NCBI RefSeq assembly: GCF_023195515.1
Contig: NZ_JALPKR020000002.1
Span: forward strand, 3,573,001-3,637,000
Direction: 5' to 3'
Source: Variovorax sp. S12S4
GTDB lineage: Bacteria; Pseudomonadota; Gammaproteobacteria; Burkholderiales; Burkholderiaceae_C
Length of the DNA: 64,000 nt
Shown here: piece by piece, positions 1 to 9,883 of the stretch
Position numbering within the stretch: the stretch's first letter is position 1
Layout: every line of letters starts with the position of its first letter
The notes under the pieces: generated by a model
The model's input: the letters and a program-made list of their open reading frames with translations, nothing else
Database searches by the model: none
Told to the model about the DNA's origin: nothing
Made by a program: the position numbers and the translations under genes

Positions 1-313
1 CGAAGTCGGCGGTTTTGCCGCGCGACAGGTTCATCGGCACGATGGCGTTTTCGCCCAGCCCGCCACCCTGCATGAACAGGATGTGGAAGTTCTCGGGTAC
101 AGCCAGCAGCGTGCGGATGTCGGCTTCGGCCTGGGTGCAGATCGCGCCGAACTCCTTGCCGCGATGGCTCATTTCCATCACGCTCATGCCGCTGCCCTGC
201 CAGTCGAGCATTTCGGAGGCGGCGCGTTGCAGCACCGCCTCCGGCATGGCGGCCGGACCTGCGGAAAAATTGAATGGACGCGTGCCGACTGGCTTGGGCT
301 GCTGCTGAGTCAC
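1..313 (-). CDS. serC: Phosphoserine aminotransferase, N-terminal part (cut by window edge)
   Basis: PLP-dependent aminotransferase that makes 3-phosphoserine in serine synthesis and acts in pyridoxal phosphate synthesis. The first ~104 residues are present and carry family landmarks: FNFSAGPA near the start, [12 protein letters not shown], and [16 protein letters not shown], which match the SerC substrate and PLP-loop region. A GTG at 313 is the likely start; it lies one base after the stop of the DUF2059 gene, so the two are probably co-transcribed with gyrA. An internal ATG 22 codons later would remove the conserved FNFSAGP segment. The catalytic Lys lies outside the window. Confidence 0.93.
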   Translation of the reverse strand, partial: MTQQQPKPVGTRPFNFSAGPAAMPEAVLQRAASEMLDWQGSGMSVMEMSHRGKEFGAICTQAEADIRTLLAVPENFHILFMQGGGLGENAIVPMNLSRGKTADF

Positions 314-314
314 G

Positions 315-902
315 TCACTTCTTGGCGGGAGCCTTGGCCGGGGCCTTGGCGGGAGCGGCGCCTTGCTGGCCGCCGGTGGGCGCACCCAGTGCCTTGGCCA
401 CGTTTTCGTCGAGCGCGCGCATCTTCGGTTCGATGGTGGCGCGCGTTTCGGTCACGAGCTTTTCGGTCAGCGCGGTCTGCATCTTGGGGTTGAGTTCCTG
501 ATACTTCTTGCTGAGCGGCGAGTTGATCCAGGCCAGCAGCTGCTTGAGTTCGTCTTCGGTGAAGTTCTGCTCCAGCAGCGGGGTCAGGGCAACGGGTGCC
601 AGTTGCACGGCCTTGTCGCGCACGATCGGGTAGGCGTCGTCGAAGTACTTCTTGAGTTCGGCGTCGGCGGCCTTGGCAGCCGATTCGCGCTTGGCTTCGG
701 GCACCTGCGTTTGCAGGTACTGCGAGCCGGCTTGCGCAATTGGAGAGCTCGATTGCTCGACCAGGCCGCGTGCCAACGACTCGATGCCGGGGCGCTGCAC
801 GTCGATGAACTGCTTGATGAGCGCAGCTTTGTCCTGGGCCATGGCGGCCATCGAGCTGCCAGCCAGGGCGACAGTCAGAAGTGCGAGCTTGAATTTTTTC
901 AC
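315..902 (-). CDS. DUF2059 family exported protein
   Basis: A 195-aa protein with a clear Sec signal peptide ([15 protein letters not shown]..., cleavage near AMAQ) and a helical DUF2059 body containing [22 protein letters not shown], here abbreviated: the acidic [10 protein letters not shown] motif is the family hallmark. The tail is Ala/Pro/Lys-rich (repeated APAK), a low-complexity cationic end. It starts with GTG whose last two bases are shared with the gyrA TGA stop (GTGA overlap); the GGAG of the ribosome site lies inside the end of gyrA, so translation is probably coupled. Its location is likely periplasmic; its function is unknown. It commonly sits between gyrA and serC in Comamonadaceae (recalled, not checked). 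Confidence 0.85.
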   Translation of the reverse strand: MKKFKLALLTVALAGSSMAAMAQDKAALIKQFIDVQRPGIESLARGLVEQSSSPIAQAGSQYLQTQVPEAKRESAAKAADAELKKYFDDAYPIVRDKAVQLAPVALTPLLEQNFTEDELKQLLAWINSPLSKKYQELNPKMQTALTEKLVTETRATIEPKMRALDENVAKALGAPTGGQQGAAPAKAPAKAPAKK

Positions 903-3544
903 TGAGGGTTCTCCGTTGAAGATGTGGAAGTATCGTCTGCGCCCGGCTCGATCTCGCCGTTGGCGTCGTTCTCGACGATACGCTGTAGCCCGCTTAGTTT
1001 GGCGCCTTCGTCGAGCCCGATCAGCGTGACGCCTTGCGTTGCGCGACCTAGTTCACGAATCTCGGCAACCCGGGTGCGCACAAGCACGCCCTTGTCGGTG
1101 ATGAGCATGATCTCATCGTCCGCATGCACGAGGGTGGCGGCAACGACCTTGCCGTTGCGCTCACTCTGTTGAATCGCAATCATGCCTTTGGTTCCGCGGC
1201 CATGACGCGTGTACTCGGTAATGCTTGTACGCTTTCCGTAACCATTTTCGGTGGCGGTGAGCACGCTTTGCTGCTCGTCCTCGGCCACCAGCATGGCGAT
1301 GACGCCTTGCCCCGGATCGAGCGACATGCCGCGCACACCGCGCGCGTTGCGGCCCAGCGGACGCACGTCTTCTTCGTCGAAGCGCACGGCCTTGCCGCCG
1401 TCGCTGAACAGCATCACGTCGTGCTTGCCGTCGGTGAGCGCCGCGCCGATGAGGTAGTCGCCTTCATCGAGGTTCACGGCAATGATGCCGCCCTTGCGGG
1501 GGTTGTTGAATTCGTCGAGCGTGGTCTTCTTGACCGTGCCCATCGAGGTGGCCATGAACACGTACTGGTCGGCCGGGAAGTTGCGCTTCTCGCCGGTGAG
1601 CGCGAGCGCCACGTTGATCTTCTCGCCCTCTTGCAGCGGAAACATGTTGACGATGGGGCGGCCGCGCGAACCGCGGGAGCCCGCGGGCACTTCCCACACC
1701 TTGAGCCAGTACAGCCGGCCGCGGTTGGAGAAGCACAGGATGTAGTCGTGCGTATTGGCAATGAAGAGCTGGTCGATCCAGTCGTCTTCCTTGGTCACGG
1801 TGGCCTGCTTGCCGCGCCCGCCGCGCTTTTGCGCGCGGTACTCGTTCAACGGCTGGCTCTTGATGTAGCCGCTGTGCGAAAGCGTGACCACCATGTCGGT
1901 CGGAGTGATCAGGTCTTCGGTCGAGAGATCGTAGGCGCTGTGCTCGACCAGGCTGCGACGCGCGCCGAGCTTCGATTGGCCGAATTCCTGCTTGATGGTG
2001 CCAAGCTCTTCGCCAATGATGACCGAGACGCGTTCGGGCTTGGCAAGGATGTCGAGCAGGTCGTCGATCTCGGCCATGACCTCCTTGTATTCGGCAACGA
2101 TCTTGTCCTGCTCGAGGCCGGTCAGGCGTTGCAGGCGCATCTGCAGGATTTCTTGCGCCTGGGTTTCCGACAGGCGATAGAGGCCGTCGGAGCCCATGCC
2201 GAATTCGCGCTCCAGGCCTTCGGGGCGGTAGTCGTCGGCATTGACCACGCCGCCGTCTGCGCGCGAACGCGTGAGCATCTCGCGCACCAGCTTGCTATCC
2301 CAGCTGCGGGTCATCAGCTCGGCCTTGGCCACCGGAGGCGTCGGCGCGTTGCGGATGATCGAGATGAATTCGTCGATGTTGGCCAGCGCCACCGCCAGGC
2401 CTTCGAGCACGTGGCCGCGTTCGCGGGCCTTGCGCAGCGTGAACACGGTGCGGCGCGTGACCACTTCGCGGCGGTGCTGCAGGAAGACCTCGATCAGGTC
2501 CTTCAGGTTGCACAGCTTGGGCTGGCCGTCGACCAGCGCCACCATGTTGATGCCGAAGGTGTCCTGCAGCTGCGTCTGCTTGTAGAGGTTGTTGAGCACC
2601 ACCTCGGGCACTTCGCCGCGCTTGAGCTCGATGACAAGGCGCATGCCCGACTTGTCGGACTCGTCCTGGATGTGGCTGATGCCTTCGATCTTCTTCTCGT
2701 GCACCAGCTCGGCCATGCGCTCCTGCAGCGTCTTCTTGTTGACCTGGTAGGGGAGCTCGTCGACGATGATCGCCTGGCGTTGGCCGCGGTCGATGTCCTC
2801 GAAGTGGCACTTGGCGCGCATGACCACCTTGCCGCGGCCGGTGCGGTAGCCGTCTCTCACGCCATTGATGCCGTAGATGATGCCGGCGGTGGGGAAGTCG
2901 GGCGCCGGCACGATTTCCATCAGCTCGTCGATGGTGGCCTGCGGATTGCGCAGCATGTGCAGGCAGGCGTCCACCACCTCATTGAGATTGTGCGGCGGAA
3001 TATTGGTGGCCATGCCCACCGCAATACCGCCGGAGCCATTCACCAGCAAATTAGGCAGTTTGCTCGGCAGGACCTTGGGTTCTTTTTCGGAGCCGTCGTA
3101 ATTGTCTTGAAAATCGACCGTTTCCTTGTCGATATCGGCCAGCATTTCGTGCGCAATTTTGGCAAGCCGGATTTCCGTATACCGCATTGCGGCCGCGTTG
3201 TCTCCGTCGACCGAGCCGAAGTTACCTTGTCCGTCCACCAGCATATGGCGCATGGAAAAGTCCTGCGCCAGCCGCACGATGGTGTCGTAGACCGACTGGT
3301 CGCCGTGCGGGTGGTACTTACCGATCACGTCGCCCACGATGCGGGCGGACTTCTTATATGCACGGTTCCAGTCGTTGTTGAGCTCGTGCATGGCGTACAG
3401 CACGCGCCGGTGCACGGGCTTGAGGCCGTCGCGGGCGTCGGGAAGCGCTCGGCCCACGATCACGCTCATGGCGTAATCGAGATAGCTGCTGCGCATTTCC
3501 TCTTCAAGACTGATGGGCAGGGTTTCTTTGGCGAAGGAGGTCAT
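899..3544 (-). CDS. gyrA: DNA gyrase subunit A
   Basis: Breakage-reunion subunit of the type II topoisomerase that introduces negative supercoils with GyrB. The protein is 881 aa from the ATG at 3544 ([10 protein letters not shown]...); an upstream in-frame extension to 3610 has no family resemblance. The catalytic Tyr is Y122 in [10 protein letters not shown]. The quinolone-determining region reads [11 protein letters not shown], giving Gln at position 83, Ser at 84 and Asp at 87 by E. coli numbering, which this protein follows without gaps here. The GyrA box is QKRGGRGK, which separates gyrase from ParC. The C-terminal half is the beta-pinwheel DNA-wrapping domain, followed by an acidic Ser/Thr tail. 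It overlaps the next gene by GTGA. Confidence 0.97.
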   Translation of the reverse strand: MTSFAKETLPISLEEEMRSSYLDYAMSVIVGRALPDARDGLKPVHRRVLYAMHELNNDWNRAYKKSARIVGDVIGKYHPHGDQSVYDTIVRLAQDFSMRHMLVDGQGNFGSVDGDNAAAMRYTEIRLAKIAHEMLADIDKETVDFQDNYDGSEKEPKVLPSKLPNLLVNGSGGIAVGMATNIPPHNLNEVVDACLHMLRNPQATIDELMEIVPAPDFPTAGIIYGINGVRDGYRTGRGKVVMRAKCHFEDIDRGQRQAIIVDELPYQVNKKTLQERMAELVHEKKIEGISHIQDESDKSGMRLVIELKRGEVPEVVLNNLYKQTQLQDTFGINMVALVDGQPKLCNLKDLIEVFLQHRREVVTRRTVFTLRKARERGHVLEGLAVALANIDEFISIIRNAPTPPVAKAELMTRSWDSKLVREMLTRSRADGGVVNADDYRPEGLEREFGMGSDGLYRLSETQAQEILQMRLQRLTGLEQDKIVAEYKEVMAEIDDLLDILAKPERVSVIIGEELGTIKQEFGQSKLGARRSLVEHSAYDLSTEDLITPTDMVVTLSHSGYIKSQPLNEYRAQKRGGRGKQATVTKEDDWIDQLFIANTHDYILCFSNRGRLYWLKVWEVPAGSRGSRGRPIVNMFPLQEGEKINVALALTGEKRNFPADQYVFMATSMGTVKKTTLDEFNNPRKGGIIAVNLDEGDYLIGAALTDGKHDVMLFSDGGKAVRFDEEDVRPLGRNARGVRGMSLDPGQGVIAMLVAEDEQQSVLTATENGYGKRTSITEYTRHGRGTKGMIAIQQSERNGKVVAATLVHADDEIMLITDKGVLVRTRVAEIRELGRATQGVTLIGLDEGAKLSGLQRIVENDANGEIEPGADDTSTSSTENPQ

Positions 3545-3729
3545 GAGCGAGAGGCTGGCGGCAGGAAGGCGGAATTTTACGCTGTGAGGGGTGTCGTACC
3601 GCCGCAACACAAGGCCGCTATTCCGCCTCCGTCCTACGCTTCCGGGGGCGCTGCGGGCTGTTTGCCAAAGACCCTATGGCACAATCGCCTCAACGTTTTG
3701 GGTGGTGGTCACTTAAAGCGTCCTTGATT

Positions 3730-3751
3730 CGCAGCGCGGCTGCGGCTTTTT
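3730..3751 (+). other. Terminator-like hairpin in the leader of the OmpA-like gene
   Basis: CGCAGC (3730-3735), GCG loop, GCTGCG (3739-3744), then GC and five Ts. It has the form of an intrinsic terminator but lies only 16 bases before the start codon and just ahead of the AGGAG ribosome site at about 3758. It could be a leader structure affecting transcript yield or stability. The short stem makes the call weak. Confidence 0.35.
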
Positions 3752-3767
3752 CCCCAAGAGGAGAACC

Positions 3768-4421
3768 ATGAAGAAACTGAATAAAGTGGCGATGATGTTT
3801 GCAGTCGCTGCGCTCGCCACTGCCGCCGGCGCGCAGACCCGTGTCACCGCTGCGAATGGCGGTCCTACGATCGACAACTGGCAAAACGGCACCGGCGAAC
3901 TGGTTTGGAAGAACGGCACGAACGAACTGTGCTGGCGTGATGCCAACTGGACGCCGGCTACCGCCGCCGCCGGTTGCGACGGTGCTCTGGTTCCGGCAGC
4001 TCCCGCTGCAGTGGCTCCCACCCCGGGCGCACCGGCTCCTACGCCTGCTCCTCAAGTCGCTGCTTCGAAGGTTACCTTCGCTGCTGACGCATTCTTCGAC
4101 TTCGACAAGTCGGTTCTCAAGCCTGAAGGTCGCGCCAAGCTGACCGACCTGGTCTCGAAGATCCGTGACGTCAACCTGGAAGTGATCATTGCCGTGGGTC
4201 ACACCGACTCGATCGGTTCTGACTCCTACAACCAGCGTCTGTCGGTGCGTCGCGCCGAAGCTGTCAAGGCCTTCCTGGTCTCGCGCGGCATCGAACGCAA
4301 CCGCGTCTACACCGAAGGCAAGGGCGAGAAGCAGCCTGTTGCGGACAACCGCACCAAGGAAGGCCGCGCCAAGAACCGCCGCGTGGAAATCGAAGTGGTC
4401 GGCACCCGCGCCACCCGCTGA
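3768..4421 (+). CDS. OmpA family peptidoglycan-associated outer-membrane protein
   Basis: A 217-aa exported protein: signal peptide to about residue 22 (cleavage GAQ), a short N-terminal region rich in Trp and Asn with two Cys (LCWRD and GCDGA), a Pro/Ala linker (~residues 75-100), and a C-terminal OmpA-like domain. The domain has FFDFDKSVLKPEG and GHTDSIGSDSYNQRLSVRRA, which holds the Asp and Arg that bind diaminopimelate in peptidoglycan. The full eight-strand barrel of E. coli OmpA is absent; this short form is usual for beta-proteobacteria. A strong AGGAG sits 7-8 bases before the ATG. It is followed by a strong terminator, so it is probably a single, highly expressed gene. Confidence 0.9.
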   Translation: MKKLNKVAMMFAVAALATAAGAQTRVTAANGGPTIDNWQNGTGELVWKNGTNELCWRDANWTPATAAAGCDGALVPAAPAAVAPTPGAPAPTPAPQVAASKVTFAADAFFDFDKSVLKPEGRAKLTDLVSKIRDVNLEVIIAVGHTDSIGSDSYNQRLSVRRAEAVKAFLVSRGIERNRVYTEGKGEKQPVADNRTKEGRAKNRRVEIEVVGTRATR

Positions 4422-4441
4422 TTCGATTGAATCGCTAAAAG

Positions 4442-4468
4442 AAAACCCCGCCTCGGCGGGGTTTTTTT
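4442..4468 (+). terminator. Rho-independent terminator of the OmpA-like gene
   Basis: AAAACCCCGCC, loop TC, GGCGGGG followed by seven Ts; a perfect GC stem 20 bases after the stop codon. Confidence 0.9.
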
Positions 4469-4546
4469 ATGCCTGTCGAATTCCTTCGGGCGGTCTCAAC
4501 CGTCTTTCCAGTGCTCGCGGTGCAATCTCCGTTTCATAATCGGGGC

Positions 4547-5278
4547 ATGACAGATAACGTGAATGCCGATCCGGCGGAACTTGCCAAGTTTTCCGAACTT
4601 GCTCATCGCTGGTGGGATTTGGACAGCGAATTCCGTCCGCTCCACGAAATCAATCCGCTTCGCCTGGAATGGATTGACGGTATTGCGCCGATTTCGCAGC
4701 GCAAGGTGCTCGATATTGGCTGCGGCGGAGGAATCCTCGCCGATTCGATGGCCCGAAAAGGCGCCGATGTGCTCGGCATCGACTTGGCGAGCAAGGCGCT
4801 CAAGGTTGCCAAGCTGCACGCGCTCGAGGCCGAAACCAAGGGCGTCAAATACCGCGAAGTCAGCGCCGAGGCATTGGCCGCGGAGCAACCGGGCAGTTTC
4901 GACGTCGTGACCTGCATGGAAATGCTCGAACACGTGCCGGAGCCCGCTTCGATCGTTCAGGCCTGCGCCACCTTGGTCAAACCGGGCGGTTGGGTGTTCT
5001 TTTCCACCATCAACCGCAATCTGAAGTCTTTCATGCTGGCGATCGTCGGCGCCGAATACGTCCTGGGCATGTTGCCGCGCGGCACGCACGAGTATGCAAA
5101 GCTGATCCGGCCCAGCGAGCTTGCAGCCCATTGCCGCGCCGCCGGGCTCGACTTGCGCCATACGCGGGGCATGGAGCACAACCCGTTGACGCGGCGCTAC
5201 TGGCTCAGCGGCGACACCAGCGTCAACTATATGTTCGCAACGCAAAAACCGGCCTCGGCGACGGGATCCCGGGCGTGA
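4547..5278 (+). CDS. ubiG: Ubiquinone biosynthesis O-methyltransferase
   Basis: SAM-dependent methyltransferase performing both O-methylations of ubiquinone synthesis. The 243-aa protein begins at ATG 4547 ([24 protein letters not shown]); the [25 protein letters not shown] stretch (residues ~15-40) is typical of UbiG. SAM motif I is VLDIGCGGG at residues 54-62, with the post-motif acidic residue in [16 protein letters not shown] and FFSTINRN are later family motifs. An upstream in-frame ATG at 4469 lies inside the preceding terminator region and is rejected. The stop overlaps the gph start by GTGA, so the two are translationally coupled. Confidence 0.95.
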   Translation: MTDNVNADPAELAKFSELAHRWWDLDSEFRPLHEINPLRLEWIDGIAPISQRKVLDIGCGGGILADSMARKGADVLGIDLASKALKVAKLHALEAETKGVKYREVSAEALAAEQPGSFDVVTCMEMLEHVPEPASIVQACATLVKPGGWVFFSTINRNLKSFMLAIVGAEYVLGMLPRGTHEYAKLIRPSELAAHCRAAGLDLRHTRGMEHNPLTRRYWLSGDTSVNYMFATQKPASATGSRA

Positions 5279-5943
5279 CGGGCGCAGCAGTGCAAGCCGT
5301 GCTGTTCGACCTGGACGGCACGCTGATCGACAGCGCGCCCGATCTGGGCGCTGCGGCCGACAAGATGCGTACAGACCGGGGCCTTGAGTCGTATCCGTTG
5401 GAGCGCTACCGCTACATGGCGGGCGCTGGTGCGCGGGGCATGCTCGGCGTGGCCTTCGGCATCACACCCGACGCGCCGGAATTTCCGCAGTTGAGGGAAG
5501 AGTTCTTCGTTGCCTACGAAAACCGCATGCTGCTCAACACGCATGTGTTCGACGGCGTACAGGCGCTCATCGACGCCATCCGCGCGCGCGGGCTGGCGTG
5601 GGGCGTGGTCACCAACAAATCGGCAAGATTTACCAATCCGCTGACCCGCGCGATTCCTCTTTTCGAGAGCGCGGGCGCTATCGTGAGCGGCGATACCACG
5701 CCGTTTTCCAAGCCGCACCCCGAGCCCTTGCATGAAGCGGCACGCCGGCTTGGAATCCCGTCGAATGCCTGCATCTATGTGGGAGACGACGAGCGCGACA
5801 TCATCGCGGGCCGCGCCGCCGGCATGAAAACCGTGGCGGCAACCTACGGCTACATGGGGCCGCAGGCCGACGCCACGCTCTGGGAAGCGGACGCCGCAAT
5901 ATCTTCGCCCATGGAGCTCTTGCAGTTTCTCAACCCGGCCTAA
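5275..5943 (+). CDS. gph: Phosphoglycolate phosphatase, HAD family
   Basis: HAD-superfamily hydrolase of 222 aa that removes 2-phosphoglycolate. Motif I is FDLDGT with nucleophile D12 and D14; motif II Thr is in GVVTNKS; the Lys of motif III is in PFSKPHP; motif IV is YVGDDERD. The GTG start at 5275 overlaps the ubiG stop. UbiG-linked Gph-like proteins have also been discussed as acting on other phosphoesters, so the substrate is by family. The TAA stop is part of the -10 element of the following tmRNA promoter. Confidence 0.9.
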   Translation: MTGAAVQAVLFDLDGTLIDSAPDLGAAADKMRTDRGLESYPLERYRYMAGAGARGMLGVAFGITPDAPEFPQLREEFFVAYENRMLLNTHVFDGVQALIDAIRARGLAWGVVTNKSARFTNPLTRAIPLFESAGAIVSGDTTPFSKPHPEPLHEAARRLGIPSNACIYVGDDERDIIAGRAAGMKTVAATYGYMGPQADATLWEADAAISSPMELLQFLNPA

Positions 5944-5946
5944 AAT
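5919..5946 (+). promoter_or_regulatory. Sigma-70-type promoter of ssrA, overlapping the gph stop codon
   Basis: A -35-like CTTGCA (5919-5924) and a -10 TAAAAT (5941-5946) are 16 bases apart. The -10 starts with the TAA stop of gph. The mature tmRNA 5' end at 5956 lies 10 bases downstream, consistent with initiation nearby and RNase P trimming. Confidence 0.6.
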
Positions 5947-5955
5947 ACGGGTCTT

Positions 5956-6339
5956 GGGGCTGCACTGGTTTCGACGTGGGTTCGGAGTCGCAGCGGGGCA
6001 TGTCGAGCTGAATGCGCTCGTAAAACAGATTCAAACAAACTAACTGCAAACGACGAACGTTTCGCACTCGCTGCTTAATTGCCAGTGAGCCTTGCAACAG
6101 TTGGCCGATGGGCTGGGCAAGGGGGTCTGGAGCAATCCTGACCTCCCGGCTGCAAGGATAATTACATGGGCTGGCTCCGATCCGGGTACCTTGGGTCGGG
6201 GCGAGAAAATAGGGTACTGGCGTCCGGTTTAGCGTGTGACTGCGCGACTCCGGAAGCGAGACTTAAATCAGATCACTAAACATGTAGAACTGCGCGATGA
6301 AGGCTTGCGGACGGGGGTTCAAATCCCCCAGCTCCACCA
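5956..6339 (+). ncRNA. ssrA: Transfer-messenger RNA
   Basis: tmRNA rescues stalled ribosomes with SmpB and adds a degradation tag. The 5' end GGGGCTG pairs with CAGCTCC before the terminal CCA at 6337-6339, forming the acceptor stem; the 5' sequence GGGGCTGCACTGGTTTCGACG is typical, as is the T-arm GGGGTTCAAATCCCC near the 3' end (each shown in part). The tag frame starts at GCA 6046 and ends at TAA 6076-6078: A-N-D-E-R-F-A-L-A-A. One-piece, not permuted. The tag fits a beta-proteobacterium. Confidence 0.97.
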
Positions 6340-6350
6340 TTCATCACAAA

Positions 6351-6381
6351 AAGCCAACCTTCGACAGGTTGGCTTTTTTTT
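6351..6381 (+). terminator. Rho-independent terminator of ssrA
   Basis: AAGCCAACCT, loop TCGAC, AGGTTGGC followed by eight Ts; starts 12 bases after the tmRNA CCA end. Confidence 0.92.
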
Positions 6382-6482
6382 GCCTGGGCGCAAGGCTATA
6401 GTCAGCGGGCGCTGTCACGCCGCCATCGCTGTCTGCTCCTCGCAAAGGCATCGCTGCCCGTCTCGACCCAAAAAAGGACGCC

Positions 6483-8078
6483 GTGCCCGATTCACTGACT
6501 TCGACTCTCACCAGCTACTACGACGAGGTGCCCTACGAGTCGCATCCGTTCCCGCAAACCGCTGTCGAGCACCTGGAAGCCCTGGCTTTCCTGTTCGGTC
6601 TCGAAGCGCCGCCGCCGGCCAAGGCGCGAGTGCTCGAACTCGGCTGCGCGGCAGGCGGCAACCTGATTCCGTTTGCGGCGCGCCATCCTGAAGCAAGTGC
6701 CCTGGGCCTCGACCTGTCGAAGGTGCAGGTGGAACAGGGCCTCACGGCCATTTCGCGCGCCGGATTGCCGAACGTGGAGCTGCGGGCATTCAATCTCGCG
6801 GAGGTCGATGCCTCGTTCGGCCAGTTCGACTACATCATCTGCCACGGTGTCTACAGCTGGGTACCCGGGCCGGTGCAGGACGCGATCCTGCGCGTGTGCT
6901 CCGAGAACCTTGCGCCCAATGGCGTGGCTTATGTCAGCTACAACGTGTACCCGGGCTGGAAGGCGAGGGAGATCGTGCGCGACGCGATGATCCTGCGCGG
7001 CGCTCCGCGCGACACGCCCGAAGAAAAGCTGTCTTATGCGCGCGGCATGCTCGAATTTCTCGAGCAGTCGGCGCGGCCGGACAGCGTTCTGAAGAAAACG
7101 CTCGAGGAGACGATGCCCATTGTGCGCGGCTCCAGCGGCTACTACCTGCTGCATGAATTTCTCGAGCCCTGCAATGCGCCGTGCTACTTCAAGGAGTTTG
7201 TGGCGCGTGCCGAGGCGAACGGCCTGAGCTACCTGGCAGACGCGGAACCTTCCACGATGTTCGTGCAGAACTACGGAGAGAAGGTACGAGAGCCGCTGCT
7301 GCGCGAATGCGGCGGCAGCCAGATTCTCATGGAGCAGTATCTCGACTTCCTGGTCAACCGCACTTTTCGCCAGACCTTGCTGGTGAAGCAGGGCCGCGCC
7401 GCCGATATCCGCTACCGGCTCGACCCGGCCCGGATTCGCAGTCTTGAATTCGCGGGCGTGTTCGCCGCCGAGGACGGCACTGCATTGACGCTCGATGCAC
7501 GCGAGCAGTCTTGCAATGCGCTGCGCAACCTGAAGGTCACGCTGCGCCTTCCGGTGCACAAAGCCGCGGCCCAGGCGCTCGATTCGAACTATCCGGCCAG
7601 TCTGTCGCTCGAGGCGCTGGTTGCCTCGGTTCTCGCCGCAACGGGCGAGCCCCGTACCTCGGTCGAACCCATCGTGATGTCGATGCTCGAGGAATTGCTG
7701 ATCCTCGGCGCGGTTCGGATCCGGCGTACACCGGTGCGGGCCGCAACGCAGGTGTCCGCGCTGCCGCTGGCGTTGCCGTCCGTACGCACCGCGCCGGGCC
7801 TGGCGCTGTCCGCTGGAAGCTCAGCCACGGTCTGCAACCAGTGGCATGAATCCATGGGCCTCTCCGCGCTGGAACGCTGCCTCTTGCCGCTGCTCGATGG
7901 CGCGCATTCGCACGACATGCTGGCCGACTATCTCGCGGCCGAGGTGGAGGCCGGCCGCCTGCGCTTCGTCCACAACGACAAGCCACTGACCGATCCCTCC
8001 CAGCTGAAGGAGTTCGCGCTCAAACAAGTAGAGCTCGGCTTGAGCGACCTGCGGCGCAAGGCGCTGCTCGTTGCCTGA
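6483..8078 (+). CDS. Class I methyltransferase with methyltransferase regulatory domain
   Basis: A 531-aa cytoplasmic protein. Residues ~45-150 form a SAM-binding Rossmann domain with motif I VLELGCAAGGN (50-60), acidic LGLDLSK and FDYIICHGVYSWVP. From ~210 to ~330 lies the region matching methyltransferase regulatory domain proteins (PF10119-type: YLLHEFLEPCNAPCYFKEF, cut here), and a C-terminal winged-helix-like region follows. The start is GTG 6483. Proteins of this architecture are recurrent in proteobacteria, often near cell-envelope genes; the substrate is unknown. No partner gene is obvious: the next gene, ggt, is 53 bases downstream. Confidence 0.8.
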   Translation: MPDSLTSTLTSYYDEVPYESHPFPQTAVEHLEALAFLFGLEAPPPAKARVLELGCAAGGNLIPFAARHPEASALGLDLSKVQVEQGLTAISRAGLPNVELRAFNLAEVDASFGQFDYIICHGVYSWVPGPVQDAILRVCSENLAPNGVAYVSYNVYPGWKAREIVRDAMILRGAPRDTPEEKLSYARGMLEFLEQSARPDSVLKKTLEETMPIVRGSSGYYLLHEFLEPCNAPCYFKEFVARAEANGLSYLADAEPSTMFVQNYGEKVREPLLRECGGSQILMEQYLDFLVNRTFRQTLLVKQGRAADIRYRLDPARIRSLEFAGVFAAEDGTALTLDAREQSCNALRNLKVTLRLPVHKAAAQALDSNYPASLSLEALVASVLAATGEPRTSVEPIVMSMLEELLILGAVRIRRTPVRAATQVSALPLALPSVRTAPGLALSAGSSATVCNQWHESMGLSALERCLLPLLDGAHSHDMLADYLAAEVEAGRLRFVHNDKPLTDPSQLKEFALKQVELGLSDLRRKALLVA

Positions 8079-8131
8079 CGGCCTTGGTGCTTGCCGTTTC
8101 TCACCACAAGATTCAAGAAGGGATTTTCTCC

Positions 8132-9868
8132 ATGCAGCAATTCCAATGGACTCCGACATTGCGCGCCGCCGTCGCGGCCGCGCTCGTGCTCACCGGCGCG
8201 GGCGCTTCGCACGCCGCATCGCAGGCGCCCGTTGCGGCCGAGCACGGCATGGTCGTGAGCGCGCAGCATCTGGCCACCAAGGTGGGTGTCGACGTGCTCA
8301 AGCGCGGCGGCAACGCCGTCGATGCGGCGGTGGCCGTGGGCTATGCGCTGGCGGTGGTGTATCCGGCGGCCGGCAACCTCGGCGGCGGCGGTTTCATGAC
8401 CGTGCAACTGGCCGACGGCCGCAAGACCTTTCTCGATTTCCGCGAGAAAGCGCCCCTGGCCGCGACGCCCAACATGTACCTCGACAAGGACGGCAACGTC
8501 ATCAAGGGCCTGAGCACCAACGGCCACCTGGCCGTGGGCGTGCCGGGCACCGTTTCGGGCATGGAATACGCGCGCGAGAAATACGGCACCATGAAGCGCG
8601 CCGACCTGATCGCGCCTTCGATCCAGCTGGCCGACAAGGGCTTTGCGCTGGAGCAGGGCGACATCGACATGCTGCGCACCTCCACCAACGACTTCAAGAA
8701 AGACCCGGTCTCCGGCGCCATCTTCCTGAACAAGGGCGAGCCTTTCGCGGTCGGCCAGAAGCTGGTGCAGAAAGACCTTGCCAAGACGCTGCGCGCAGTC
8801 AGCGCCAAGGGTGTCGACGGCTTCTACAAGGGCTGGGTGGGGCAGGCGATCGTCGCCTCCAGCCAGGCCGGCAAGGGCATCATCACCCAGGCCGACCTCG
8901 ACCAGTACAAGACGCGCGAGCTGGCGCCGGTCGAGTGCGACTACCGCGGCTACCGTGTAGTGTCGGCGCCGCCGCCGAGCTCGGGCGGCGTGATCATCTG
9001 CGAGATGCTCAACGTCCTCGAGGGCTACCCGCTCAAGGACCTGGGCTTCCGCTCGGCCGAAGCCGTGCACTACCAGATCGAGGCCATGCGCCATGCCTAT
9101 GTGGACCGCAACAGCTACCTGGGCGACCCGGACTTCGTGAAGAACCCGCTCGACCGCCTGCTTGACAAGGGCTATGCCGAGAAGATCCGCGCGGCCATCG
9201 ACCCCAAGAAGGCCGGCGTTTCCAAGGACATCAAGCCCGGCGTTGCGCCGCACGAAGGCAGCAACACCACGCACTATTCCATCACCGACCAGCAGGGCAA
9301 TGCGGTGTCGGTCACCTACACGCTGAACGACTGGTTCGGCGCCAAGGTCACCGCCGACAAGACCGGCGTGCTGCTGAACAACGAGATGGACGACTTCACC
9401 GCGAAGATCGGCGTGCCCAACATGTACGGGCTGGTTCAGGGTGAGGCCAATGCCATTGCCCCGGGCAAGCGTCCGCTGAGTTCGATGAGCCCGACCATCG
9501 TCTCGAAGGACGGCAAGCCGGTGTTCGTGGTCGGTACGCCGGGCGGCAGCCGCATCATCACGGCCGTGCTCCACACCATCCTGAACGTGGTCGACTACGG
9601 CATGAACGTGCAGGAAGCCGTCGATGCGCCGCGCTTCCACCAGCAATGGCTGCCTGACGTGACCAACGTCGAAACCTTTGCCATCAGCCCCGACACCCGC
9701 AAGATCCTGACCGACATGGGCCACAACCTGGGCGTTCCCCAGCCGGCCAACCACATGGCGGCGATCATCGTCGGCGCGCCGTCGCTGGGCGGCAAGCCGG
9801 TGGGAGCCAACCGCTTCTACGGCGCCAACGACCCGCGCCGCAACACCGGCCTTGCCGCCGGCTACTGA
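8132..9868 (+). CDS. ggt: Gamma-glutamyltransferase (periplasmic)
   Basis: N-terminal nucleophile hydrolase that cleaves the gamma-glutamyl bond of glutathione and transfers the glutamyl group. The 578-aa precursor has a signal peptide ending near SHAAS. The self-cleavage site is NTTHYSITDQQGNAVSVTYT (shown to 20 residues); T379 would become the N-terminal nucleophile of the small subunit, as T391 does in E. coli. PLSSMSPTIV and GTPGGSRIITAV are the small-subunit substrate-loop motifs. The start at 8132 is chosen because it begins the signal peptide; a 16-codon upstream extension is not peptide-like. Confidence 0.94.
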   Translation: MQQFQWTPTLRAAVAAALVLTGAGASHAASQAPVAAEHGMVVSAQHLATKVGVDVLKRGGNAVDAAVAVGYALAVVYPAAGNLGGGGFMTVQLADGRKTFLDFREKAPLAATPNMYLDKDGNVIKGLSTNGHLAVGVPGTVSGMEYAREKYGTMKRADLIAPSIQLADKGFALEQGDIDMLRTSTNDFKKDPVSGAIFLNKGEPFAVGQKLVQKDLAKTLRAVSAKGVDGFYKGWVGQAIVASSQAGKGIITQADLDQYKTRELAPVECDYRGYRVVSAPPPSSGGVIICEMLNVLEGYPLKDLGFRSAEAVHYQIEAMRHAYVDRNSYLGDPDFVKNPLDRLLDKGYAEKIRAAIDPKKAGVSKDIKPGVAPHEGSNTTHYSITDQQGNAVSVTYTLNDWFGAKVTADKTGVLLNNEMDDFTAKIGVPNMYGLVQGEANAIAPGKRPLSSMSPTIVSKDGKPVFVVGTPGGSRIITAVLHTILNVVDYGMNVQEAVDAPRFHQQWLPDVTNVETFAISPDTRKILTDMGHNLGVPQPANHMAAIIVGAPSLGGKPVGANRFYGANDPRRNTGLAAGY

Positions 9869-9883
9869 ACCTGCAAACCAAAG

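Noticed and set aside
3661..3690. A possible sigma-70 promoter (TTGCCA ... TATGGCACAAT) before the OmpA-like gene
   Set aside because: The spacing between the candidate elements is 7-12 bases, too short; a different start site cannot be chosen by eye.
1124..3727. An 867-codon open frame on the plus strand, antisense to gyrA
   Set aside because: It mirrors the codon structure of gyrA in a high-GC genome; its translation has no recognisable domain and is full of His/Val/Leu shadow composition.
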